Source: Desulfurellales bacterium (lineage in GTDB: Bacteria > Campylobacterota_A > Desulfurellia > Desulfurellales > Hippeaceae). From it: a DNA stretch of 64,000 nucleotides. Position numbers and translations under genes: made by a program. The first letter of the stretch is position 1; the number at the start of each line of letters is the position of its first letter. The notes below the pieces were generated by a model. It was given only the letters and a program-made list of their open reading frames with translations. It made no database searches and was not told where the DNA came from. Of the stretch, positions 9,651 through 16,431 are shown one piece after another. The DNA lies in the NCBI GenBank assembly GCA_027014115.1, contig JALWEJ010000042.1, positions 62,001 through 126,000 of the forward strand, given 5' to 3'.

Positions 9651-10474
9651 TCTATGGTTGTAATAGTTCCTACATTGTTGAAAATGATTCTGTTTTTAAA
9701 ATTACAAAACAGCTCTGCATTCATAAGCATACCGGTACAGTGTGATGGACCCATGATTTTTATGTAATCACGTTTTTGTAGCTCTTCTATTGTTTTTTCT
9801 CGCTGATTTGGGCTTGCAGGTCCAAGATGTGTTCCACCCAAAAAACCTATGACTTTTTTGTTAAAATGGTTTTCAACATTATCTATAATATTAATAATTC
9901 CCCTGTGTGCACACCCAAAAAGAACAAACAGCCCATCTTTTGTATCTATAACAAGACTCATATCATCATCAACATAATCTTTCTGATATCCATTTTGTGT
10001 TTCGTAGACAAAATTTTTGTCAACTTCTTCAAAATCAGTATGCATATCCTCAAATCCGGTTGTGAATATTCCTTCGGTTATCTCTATTGGTTTGTCGTTC
10101 AAAACAAATTTGGCTTTCTTTTTCTCAAAAAAATCTCTGTCTTCTATGCCGATATATCTTAAGCTGCCGTCATCACTGAGTTTTGAATATCTCTTTCTGA
10201 ATATATCAGGATGTGCATATACTGTGGGTTGTGTGTAGTCTAAAAGATATTTTAAGCCGCCAACATGGTCGTAATGTCCATGGCTCAGCGCTACTTTTTT
10301 TATTTTTGATAAGTCTATATTGAGCAGTTTTGCATTGTGGATTACTGCATCTGTTTGACCTGTGTCCCATAGTATCAATTCGCCATCTTTTTCTATAAGC
10401 ATACTAAATCCGTGTTCAGCCCTAAATCGTGCTTTTGTTGCCGTATTCTCGACAAGTGTTGTAATTTTTATCAT
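9647..10474 (-). CDS. MBL-fold metallo-hydrolase
   Basis: A metallo-beta-lactamase fold protein of 275 residues. The metal-binding SHGHYDHVGG is at residues 64-73, DTGQ is near 37, and further ligands lie in FGCAHRGI and GPSHCTGM. This arrangement matches the family annotated as 7,8-dihydropterin-6-yl-methyl-4-aminobenzene phosphate synthase-like, known from methanopterin biosynthesis in archaea, but bacterial members are mostly unassigned. It overlaps hisA and the AEC gene by 4 bases each, so it is part of the hisH-hisA transcript. Confidence 0.8.
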   Translation of the reverse strand: MIKITTLVENTATKARFRAEHGFSMLIEKDGELILWDTGQTDAVIHNAKLLNIDLSKIKKVALSHGHYDHVGGLKYLLDYTQPTVYAHPDIFRKRYSKLSDDGSLRYIGIEDRDFFEKKKAKFVLNDKPIEITEGIFTTGFEDMHTDFEEVDKNFVYETQNGYQKDYVDDDMSLVIDTKDGLFVLFGCAHRGIINIIDNVENHFNKKVIGFLGGTHLGPASPNQREKTIEELQKRDYIKIMGPSHCTGMLMNAELFCNFKNRIIFNNVGTITTIE

Positions 10475-11193
10475 CTGTATTTCTCCAATATGGTTTTTAA
10501 ATCAATGGTTTTTTCATATATTGCCTTACCCACAACAACACCCATTACTCCGAAATCTTCTATGGATTTTAAGCGCTCTATGTCGCTTTTATCTTTAACA
10601 CCCCCAGATGCTATTACACCCAAACCGGTTTTTAGGGCTATGTTTTTGTAAAAGTCAATATCTATACCGCTTAACATACCGTCTTTTGAGATATCTGTCA
10701 CGATGGTTTCTTTTATGCCCATCTTTTGCATTTTTGACAAAAAGGCTATATGGTCTATTTTTGTATTTTCCACCCATCCTGATATTTTTACAAAATTATT
10801 CTCAACATCAACTCCAACTATTGTTTTCTCACCGAATTCGTCAACTATTTCTTCAAAGAGCTTAGGTTGTTTTATCGGCATTGTGCCTACTATTACCCTT
10901 TGTACCATACAGCAGAGCAGTTCTTCTATATCCTCTTTTGATCTTACGCCCCCACCAACCTCTATCATTGACAAGGTAAGATTTTCAGATATTTTTCTTA
11001 TGATTTTTCTGTTATTTCCCATTCCGAATGCGCTGTCCAAATCTACAATATGTATTCTTCTTGCTCCGAGTGATTCAAACTGCTTTGCCACATCAACGGG
11101 GGAGTCTGAATATACCGTATAGTCCTCTTTTTTGCCTTTTTTCAATCTTACAACTTTTCCATCCATTAAATCTATTGCAGGTATTACAATCAT
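10471..11193 (-). CDS. hisA: Phosphoribosylformimino-5-aminoimidazole carboxamide ribotide isomerase
   Basis: Fourth step of histidine biosynthesis, isomerising ProFAR to PRFAR on a TIM barrel. IPAIDLMDGKVVRL with catalytic Asp8 and the second-half VTDISKDGMLSG Asp are both present. ATG 11193 is chosen because GAGGG sits six bases upstream and the codon overlaps the hisH stop as ATGA; an upstream in-frame start would lie within hisH. The 240-residue length is normal. hisF is not in this window. Confidence 0.96.
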   Translation of the reverse strand: MIVIPAIDLMDGKVVRLKKGKKEDYTVYSDSPVDVAKQFESLGARRIHIVDLDSAFGMGNNRKIIRKISENLTLSMIEVGGGVRSKEDIEELLCCMVQRVIVGTMPIKQPKLFEEIVDEFGEKTIVGVDVENNFVKISGWVENTKIDHIAFLSKMQKMGIKETIVTDISKDGMLSGIDIDFYKNIALKTGLGVIASGGVKDKSDIERLKSIEDFGVMGVVVGKAIYEKTIDLKTILEKYR

Positions 11194-11810
11194 AGTTTTC
11201 CCTCGCATATATCACAGAAATTTTTCAAAACCCTAAGTCCGTTTTTTTGGCTTTTTTCCGGGTGAAACTGAACACCCCAAACATTGTTTTTGTTTATAGA
11301 TGATGTAAAATTAACTATATAGTTTGTTGTTGAGAGTTCGTTATTTGAAGCTTTTGCAAAGTATGAGTGCACAAAATAAAAATAGCTGTTGTTGTCTATG
11401 CCGTTAAAAATCGGATTTTCTTTTAGTATGTTTACCGTATTCCATCCCATGTGAGGTACGGGATAACCTTTTTTTGTCGGAAACAGATTCACATCTCCGT
11501 TTATTATGCCCAATCCATCATGTTCCCCAAATTCAAAGCTTTTTTCAAACAAAAGTTGCAGTCCGACACAGATACCAAGAAAGGGTTTCTTTGAATCTAT
11601 AAATCTGTATAGAGTATCTGTGAGTTGATACTGTTTCAATTTGTCCATGCAGTCACCAAAGGCTCCAACACCCGGCAGAATTACACCATCAGCCGATAGA
11701 ATTTCGTTTTTGTCCTTTGTTATTTTTGATATCGAACCTACAGCTTCTACCGCCTTGGAAACACTTCTTACATTTCCGCTATCGTAATCTATTATTGCTA
11801 TATACGACAT
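11190..11810 (-). CDS. hisH: Imidazole glycerol phosphate synthase, glutaminase subunit
   Basis: Class I glutamine amidotransferase that supplies ammonia to HisF. The nucleophile is Cys81 in FLGICVGLQLLFE; the His/Glu pair is in WGVQFHPEKSQ near the C terminus. The oxyanion-loop segment GVILPGVGAFGDCM is at residues 42-55. First gene of the hisH-hisA-MBL-AEC-FAH-STT3 run, with GGAGAGG as Shine-Dalgarno. Confidence 0.96.
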   Translation of the reverse strand: MSYIAIIDYDSGNVRSVSKAVEAVGSISKITKDKNEILSADGVILPGVGAFGDCMDKLKQYQLTDTLYRFIDSKKPFLGICVGLQLLFEKSFEFGEHDGLGIINGDVNLFPTKKGYPVPHMGWNTVNILKENPIFNGIDNNSYFYFVHSYFAKASNNELSTTNYIVNFTSSINKNNVWGVQFHPEKSQKNGLRVLKNFCDICEGKL

Positions 11811-11851
11811 ATCCTCTCCAAAAATGCCATTTTTTATTTAAAGACACATAA

Positions 11852-11880
11852 AGTTTAATATTTTTTATATATTCCATCAA
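11852..11880 (-). promoter_or_regulatory. Possible promoter of the hisH operon
   Basis: On the minus strand TTGATG (11875-11880) is followed after 17 bp by TAAACT (11852-11857). Both hexamers match four of six consensus bases. The gap between hisH and the divergent yjbQ must hold promoters for both, but the plus-strand one (a TATACA at 11910-11915) lacks a well-spaced -35. Confidence 0.35.
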
Positions 11881-11935
11881 GGAAAAACTTGTTTTTGTGA
11901 TAAAAATCCTATACATTTAAGAAGGAGTGAAAATT

Positions 11936-12325
11936 ATGAAGATAGCGAATATAAAAACAAGCAAGAAAAAAGAGGTAGTAGATATAACCTCAATAATAGA
12001 AAATAGTATTAAAAATACAAAAAGCGGTTTAGTTACAATTTATGTTCCGCATACGACTGCCGGTGTTACAATAAATGAGGCTTACGATAAGGATGTTGCG
12101 GCGGATATGCTGACAGTGTTAGAAAAACTTGTTCCATTTTCGGATAAATATAAGCATCTTGAGGGAAATTCCGATGCCCATATTCAAGCCTCATTGATAG
12201 GTTCAAGCGTGACAATCGTGATTGAAAATTCAAAGTTGATGCTCGGTAGGTGGCAGGGTGTGTTTTTTATGGAGTTTGATGGTCCAAGGAACAGACAAAT
12301 TTATATAAAGATTTTGGAAGGGTGA
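11936..12325 (+). CDS. YjbQ family protein (UPF0047)
   Basis: A 129-residue protein of the small, widespread YjbQ/UPF0047 family. The conserved histidine motifs are VPHTTAGVTINE and GNSDAHIQASLIG, followed by GRWQGVFFMEFDGPR. Members have weak thiamine-phosphate-synthase-like activity in vitro; the true role is unsettled. Start ATG 11936 is preferred to the GTG nine bases upstream because AAGGAG (11922-11927) covers that GTG. It leads an operon with apgM, whose start lies two bases after its stop. Confidence 0.88.
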   Translation: MKIANIKTSKKKEVVDITSIIENSIKNTKSGLVTIYVPHTTAGVTINEAYDKDVAADMLTVLEKLVPFSDKYKHLEGNSDAHIQASLIGSSVTIVIENSKLMLGRWQGVFFMEFDGPRNRQIYIKILEG

Positions 12326-12327
12326 TT

Positions 12328-13491
12328 ATGAAGTATCTTATATTGCTTGGTGATGGAATGGCAGATTGGTCTATCGATGAACTTGACGGAAAGACGCCGC
12401 TTGAGTATGCAGAAACGCCCAATATGGACAAAATTGCAGGCGGAGTTGTGGGTATGGTTAAAACGGTACCTGAAGGTTTTGCGCCGGGAAGCGATGTTGC
12501 TAACTTAAGTGTTTTGGGGTATAATCCGCAAAAATACTACACAGGCAGAGCACCTCTTGAGGCTGCAAGTAAATCTGTCCCTATGGGTAAAGATGATGTT
12601 GCATACAGGTGTAATTTTGTGAATATAGAAAACGGCATAATGAAGGATTTTGCAGCAGGACACATATCGAGCGAAAAATCTGAAAAACTTATAGAACTTC
12701 TCAACAACAGTTTAAATATTGAAAGTGTAGAGTTTTTCCCGGGTGTAAGCTACAGAAATTTAATGATTTGGAGAGACGGTTTTACAGATAATACGACACC
12801 CCCTCACGATATAAGCGATAAACCCATTGAGAGGCATTTGCCAAAAGGTGAACATAAGGAATTTTTGCTTGATGTTATGCAGAAAGCATCCGAAATATTA
12901 AAAGACAATAATATACACAAATATGCCAATGCTGTTTGGCTTTGGGGTGAGGGTAAAAAACCCTCAATGCCTTTGTTTTTTGATATGTTTGAAAAAAAAG
13001 GCTGTATGATTAGTGCTGTCGATTTGATGGTTGGCATAGGAAAATTAACTGGGCTTTACATACATGAAATTGAAGGCATGACAGGCTTTATAGACACAAA
13101 TTACAACGGAAAAATCAATGCGGCATTTGACTATTTTGAAAACGGCGGAGATTTTGCATATGTTCATGTTGAAGCAACAGATGAGGCGGGACATATGGGA
13201 GAGCTTGAAACAAAGATTAAAGCCATAGAGCTTTTTGATGAAAAAATAGTAGGTGAGGCTTTGAAACTGTCGGGTGATTTGAATGACGATATAAGGATAG
13301 CTGTTTTGCCTGACCATCCGACACCTATAAAGATTAAAACACACTCAAGTGAGCCTGTTCCTTTTGCTGTTTGGGACTCAAAAGATGCAGACAGCTACGA
13401 AGGAGGCTTTTATAATGAGAATTACTGCAGGGATAAAGAATTTGTCAGTGAAGGACATATGTTTATTAAGAGAGTTTTATTTAAGGAGTAG
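12328..13491 (+). CDS. apgM: Cofactor-independent phosphoglycerate mutase, archaeal type
   Basis: Interconverts 3- and 2-phosphoglycerate in glycolysis/gluconeogenesis. The 387-residue length and the alkaline-phosphatase-like metal sites fit the ApgM family rather than GpmI: LGDGMADW at the N terminus, the catalytic Ser in PGSDVANLSVLGY (about residue 57), HVEATDEAGHMG near 280 and LPDHPTP near 330. ATG 12328 follows the Shine-Dalgarno GGAAGGG. The ApgM type is common in archaea and in thermophilic or anaerobic bacteria. Confidence 0.92.
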   Translation: MKYLILLGDGMADWSIDELDGKTPLEYAETPNMDKIAGGVVGMVKTVPEGFAPGSDVANLSVLGYNPQKYYTGRAPLEAASKSVPMGKDDVAYRCNFVNIENGIMKDFAAGHISSEKSEKLIELLNNSLNIESVEFFPGVSYRNLMIWRDGFTDNTTPPHDISDKPIERHLPKGEHKEFLLDVMQKASEILKDNNIHKYANAVWLWGEGKKPSMPLFFDMFEKKGCMISAVDLMVGIGKLTGLYIHEIEGMTGFIDTNYNGKINAAFDYFENGGDFAYVHVEATDEAGHMGELETKIKAIELFDEKIVGEALKLSGDLNDDIRIAVLPDHPTPIKIKTHSSEPVPFAVWDSKDADSYEGGFYNENYCRDKEFVSEGHMFIKRVLFKE

Positions 13492-13493
13492 GA

Positions 13494-13748
13494 ATGGTTG
13501 GTCCAATTGATGTGCAGAATGTCATACTTAATGCAACATCCCAGAGCCAGATCAATTCCAATTCTCTTACATCTGCAGCAGTGGGTGAGGCTTTTAAGGG
13601 AATAATAAACAAAAAAGAGGAAGAGGTAAAAGCCGAGCAGGTAAAAGAAACCGAGAACGAGCCCCACAATGCCGTAGATGAGAAAAAAGAGAAAGAGAAG
13701 AGGAAAAACAAAAAAAATCAACAAGGACACATCGATTTAAGAGTTTAA
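13494..13748 (+). CDS. Small unknown protein with charged tail
   Basis: An 84-residue protein that I do not recognise with certainty. The N terminus MVGPIDVQNVILNATS resembles short conserved proteins found near motility genes in delta- and epsilon-type bacteria. The C-terminal half is Lys/Glu-rich and probably disordered or coiled, ending in GHIDLRV. AAGGAG overlaps the apgM stop, two bases before the ATG region, so it is co-translated with apgM. No signal peptide or membrane segment is visible. Confidence 0.7.
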   Translation: MVGPIDVQNVILNATSQSQINSNSLTSAAVGEAFKGIINKKEEEVKAEQVKETENEPHNAVDEKKEKEKRKNKKNQQGHIDLRV

Positions 13749-13756
13749 ACTTGGAT

Positions 13757-13785
13757 TTGACATTTTGTTTTGATAATAATATATT
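13757..13785 (+). promoter_or_regulatory. Strong predicted sigma-70 promoter
   Basis: A perfect TTGACA (13757-13762) and TATATT (13780-13785) are separated by 17 bp, among the best matches in the window. Transcription would begin near 13792, giving a 35-nt leader with TTGGAGG before the small gene at 13827. Confidence 0.75.
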
Positions 13786-13826
13786 GCTTTCAAATAAAAA
13801 GTAAGAAGTTTTTTTGGAGGTATGTT

Positions 13827-14093
13827 ATGTCTCACGGACACGGAGATAATCACAGAAGATTGGTTGGTTTTTACAATGCTGCAAAATGGTCAATGGATGG
13901 TGTATGTTATCTTGATATTTATGCAGATGATGTAGAGGGTGAGGAGGCTGATAAGCTAAAAAGATATCTTGAAGATTTGGGAATAACATTTGATTTATCC
14001 AAAGAGGGAACAATAAAAGGTTATTTTGAGGGAACATACGACAAGGTTTTTCCTGTGATGAGACAGCTGCTTGATGAGGGCTGGGTTTGGTAG
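13827..14093 (+). CDS. Unknown 88-residue protein
   Basis: A compact soluble protein of 88 residues that I do not recognise. It begins with a His-rich stretch (SHGHGDNHRR), which might bind metal. The remainder alternates predicted strands and helices (CYLDIYADDV, KLKRYLEDLGI, GTIKGYFEGTYDKVFPVMRQLL) and ends in GWVW. The repeated strand-helix pattern resembles a ferredoxin-like alpha/beta fold, but that is a guess. GGAGG lies six bases before the ATG. It has its own strong promoter and sits directly upstream of rnpB, so it is probably well expressed. Confidence 0.75.
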   Translation: MSHGHGDNHRRLVGFYNAAKWSMDGVCYLDIYADDVEGEEADKLKRYLEDLGITFDLSKEGTIKGYFEGTYDKVFPVMRQLLDEGWVW

Positions 14094-14102
14094 GCCTTTT
14101 AG

Positions 14103-14130
14103 TTGATTTTTAAAGAAAAAGATTTAAAAT
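14103..14130 (+). promoter_or_regulatory. Predicted rnpB promoter
   Basis: TTGATT (14103-14108) and TAAAAT (14125-14130) with a 16-bp spacer. The expected start, seven bases on, falls at the first base of the RNase P RNA helix P1, which supports both calls. Confidence 0.6.
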
Positions 14131-14138
14131 TGTAGCTT

Positions 14139-14586
14139 AGAGAGTGAATCGGATAGTTGCTTGAGATTTTAATCTCAAGAGGAAAGTCCGGGCTCCTCAG
14201 AGTCGGGATGTCGGTCGAAAAGGCCGGTTGGGGCGACCCACAGGAAAGTGCCGCAGAAAACAGACCGCCCCTCACTCATCTTAGAAGTTTTCATTTATCT
14301 TTCTTTTGCATCGTAATGCCAATCACAAAAGATATTATTTGATGGTTGTAAGATGAGTGAGGGGTAAGGGTGAAAAGGTGAGGTAAGAGCTCACCGCGGT
14401 GTACAGCAATGCACACCGGCAGGGCAAACCCCATCCGGAGCAAGGCCAAATAGGAAAGCCTTTAAGGTTGACTCTGCCTTATGCACATTTTTGTGATGGG
14501 TTTTCGGGTAGGCCGCTTAGATAAATGGCTATCGTCGAGTTTTTAAATAGGCTCGATACAGAACCCGGCTTATAGATTCACTCTCT
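14139..14586 (+). ncRNA. rnpB: RNase P RNA, bacterial type A
   Basis: Catalytic RNA of RNase P, which matures tRNA 5' ends. The conserved 5' core GAGGAAAGTCCGGGCTCC starts near 14179, and ACAGAACCCGGCTTA near the 3' end pairs with it. The terminal helix P1 is formed by AGAGAGTGAATC (14139-14150) and its complement at 14575-14586. A T-run follows directly and probably ends transcription. An unusually long hairpin, with 16-bp perfect arms at 14268-14283 and 14349-14364 and a 65-nt apical part, occupies the P12 position. About 448 nt in total, somewhat longer than the usual 380-400. Confidence 0.95.
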
Positions 14587-14589
14587 TTT

Positions 14590-15411
14590 TTATATTGGTT
14601 TTTGATAGGCTATTGCCATTTTAAAGTGACACAATTTGAAGTTTGTCTTCAATCTTGATATGGATTCTGTTGCCCCAAGTATTAAATATCCGCCAGGATT
14701 GAGTATATCGTTGTAAAATTTGTCTATAACCTTTTGTCTTGATATATTATCAAAATATATTAATACATTTCTGCAAAATATCGTATCCATTTTACCGATA
14801 CTTCTAAGCTGTCTGTCATCGGTTAGATTTATATTTTTAAATATACATTTTCTTTTTACAAAATCCTTTATTTTGTATTTTCCAGGACCAATATTGTCAA
14901 AATATTTTTTCTTCATATCAAAGGAAAGCTCTTTTAATGAATATTCTCCGTAAACTCCCTCTTTTGCTTTATCAAGTATTTCATTGCTGATATCGCTTGC
15001 AAGTATTCTTGCTGGTATGTTTTGTCCATATTTTTCCATTAGAGCAATGGCTAGAGTATATGGTTCTTCTCCACTGGAGCATGCTGCACTCCAAATAGTC
15101 ATCAGCCTTTTTCTTTTTAGAATTTCAGGGACAATAGAATCTTTAAATGCATTTATTTGGTTAATGTGTCTGAAAAAATAGGTTTCGTTAATGGTGACAG
15201 CGTCAAAAAGATTTGAAATCTCTTTTGCACCTGAGGGTGACTTCAGATATCTAAGGTAATCTTCAAAGTTGGACATTTTCAAAGCATCAAGCCTTTTTTT
15301 AAGTCTGTTTACCATAAGATATTCTTTATTTTTTTCAAAGAATATTCCCGATTTGTCGTATATAAATTTCCTTATCGCTTCAAATGTTTTAGGATCCATT
15401 TTCTCTGCCAC
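14590..15411 (-). CDS. cheR: CheR-family protein-glutamate methyltransferase
   Basis: Transfers methyl groups from S-adenosylmethionine to glutamates of chemoreceptors. The 273-residue protein has the N-terminal helical CheR domain and the C-terminal SAM-binding fold with SAACSSGEEPYTLA near residue 108. Also present are the INETYFFR segment and DTIFCRNVLIYFD near 208. The start is uncertain: GTG 15411 with GGGAG upstream, or ATG 15399. It is seven bases from the HDOD gene and likely co-transcribed with it; no receptors or cheA are nearby. Confidence 0.93.
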   Translation of the reverse strand: MAEKMDPKTFEAIRKFIYDKSGIFFEKNKEYLMVNRLKKRLDALKMSNFEDYLRYLKSPSGAKEISNLFDAVTINETYFFRHINQINAFKDSIVPEILKRKRLMTIWSAACSSGEEPYTLAIALMEKYGQNIPARILASDISNEILDKAKEGVYGEYSLKELSFDMKKKYFDNIGPGKYKIKDFVKRKCIFKNINLTDDRQLRSIGKMDTIFCRNVLIYFDNISRQKVIDKFYNDILNPGGYLILGATESISRLKTNFKLCHFKMAIAYQKPI

Positions 15412-15417
15412 TTTTGA

Positions 15418-16293
15418 TCAGCTCCCACTAAAGTATAATTGTTTTATAGAATCTATTTCTTCATAAAGCTTAAATGTGAAGAATTCAATGTCTATTTTTG
15501 ATGAGGATTCAACTGTATCAAGTATTATTTTCCATCCGTCATCTTCTTCAAGTGTAAATTTTGAATAATTTCCTCCAAATCCTATACCTTCCGAATAGGT
15601 TAATAAATCAGCCACATGAACTATGGCAGCCAAAAGTTTGTTATTTGCATTTTCAGGGTCATGATGATGGGTTACTATATCGACTATCTCATTGGGCAAC
15701 CCCCAAATGGATAATAATCGTCCACCCAAAATGGAATGGTTTATACCGTATAATTCCATCTCTGAATCATAAAACGAAAGACCTTTTTTATATGCATTAT
15801 CCAATATCTCATCTAATATCTCGGGTGCATATAAATCTATTAAAACCTTGCCTATATCGTGCATAACACCACTGCTGAACTCTGCAGAGCTAAAATCAAG
15901 ATTGAGTATGTTTGCCATAATTTTTGCTGTAACACCGCATCCGAATGAATGCTCAAGGAATTTATCTCTATTGAAATGCTTGTGCAGAGGCATCTTTTTT
16001 ATGCTTGCAAGCATGACTGATATCATGACTATGTTTTCTACCTGTACAAACCCCATCATATTTATAGCGTGATTTAATGATTGAACATTTCTTGCAAGTC
16101 CATAGAAAGATGAGTTTGCCATTTTAAGAATCTGACTGACAAGATTGGGATCCTTTTTAATCACGTTTTCTATATCCTTTGATGTTGATGTTGCATCCCT
16201 TGTTAGCTTTATTACCTCAAACGCAATGGCTGGAAAAGCCGGCAAATCTTCTATGGCACCTAGATTTTCGTACAGCTCTTTCAGTCTATTCAT
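15418..16293 (-). CDS. HDOD domain protein
   Basis: A 291-residue HDOD protein, a degenerate relative of HD phosphohydrolases used as a signalling or scaffold module. The N-terminal LPAFPAIAFEVIKL block, the LVSQILKMANSSFYG motif near residue 50 and SLNHAINMMGF are typical; H-D motifs remain at MHDIGK and HHH near 145 and 205. Co-located with cheR, which suggests a motility or signalling role. The ATG lies six bases after the predicted -10 and lacks a Shine-Dalgarno, so the mRNA may be leaderless. Confidence 0.9.
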   Translation of the reverse strand: MNRLKELYENLGAIEDLPAFPAIAFEVIKLTRDATSTSKDIENVIKKDPNLVSQILKMANSSFYGLARNVQSLNHAINMMGFVQVENIVMISVMLASIKKMPLHKHFNRDKFLEHSFGCGVTAKIMANILNLDFSSAEFSSGVMHDIGKVLIDLYAPEILDEILDNAYKKGLSFYDSEMELYGINHSILGGRLLSIWGLPNEIVDIVTHHHDPENANNKLLAAIVHVADLLTYSEGIGFGGNYSKFTLEEDDGWKIILDTVESSSKIDIEFFTFKLYEEIDSIKQLYFSGS

Positions 16294-16299
16294 AAATAA

Positions 16300-16328
16300 A
16301 TTCTACATAATGAAGAATTGTAAGTCAA
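16300..16328 (-). promoter_or_regulatory. Predicted promoter of HDOD-cheR (leaderless)
   Basis: On the minus strand TTGACT (16323-16328) and TAGAAT (16300-16305) have 17 bp spacing. Only six bases separate the -10 from the ATG at 16293, so transcription should start at or next to the start codon. Confidence 0.65.
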
Positions 16329-16365
16329 ATTAATTATGAGTATTAACATGTGCAATCTATTTTTA

Positions 16366-16393
16366 TTGACATGATTTTGCTTATACATACAAT
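16366..16393 (+). promoter_or_regulatory. Predicted secA promoter
   Basis: Perfect TTGACA (16366-16371) and TACAAT (16388-16393) with a 16-bp spacer, giving a leader of about 30 nt that contains AAGGAG before the secA ATG. Confidence 0.65.
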
Positions 16394-16431
16394 ATACCAG
16401 GTAAAAAAATGTATGACTTTAAGGAGAATTT

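Noticed and set aside
14157-14342. Open frame inside the RNase P RNA
   Set aside because: It lies wholly in conserved rnpB structure and has no ribosome site.
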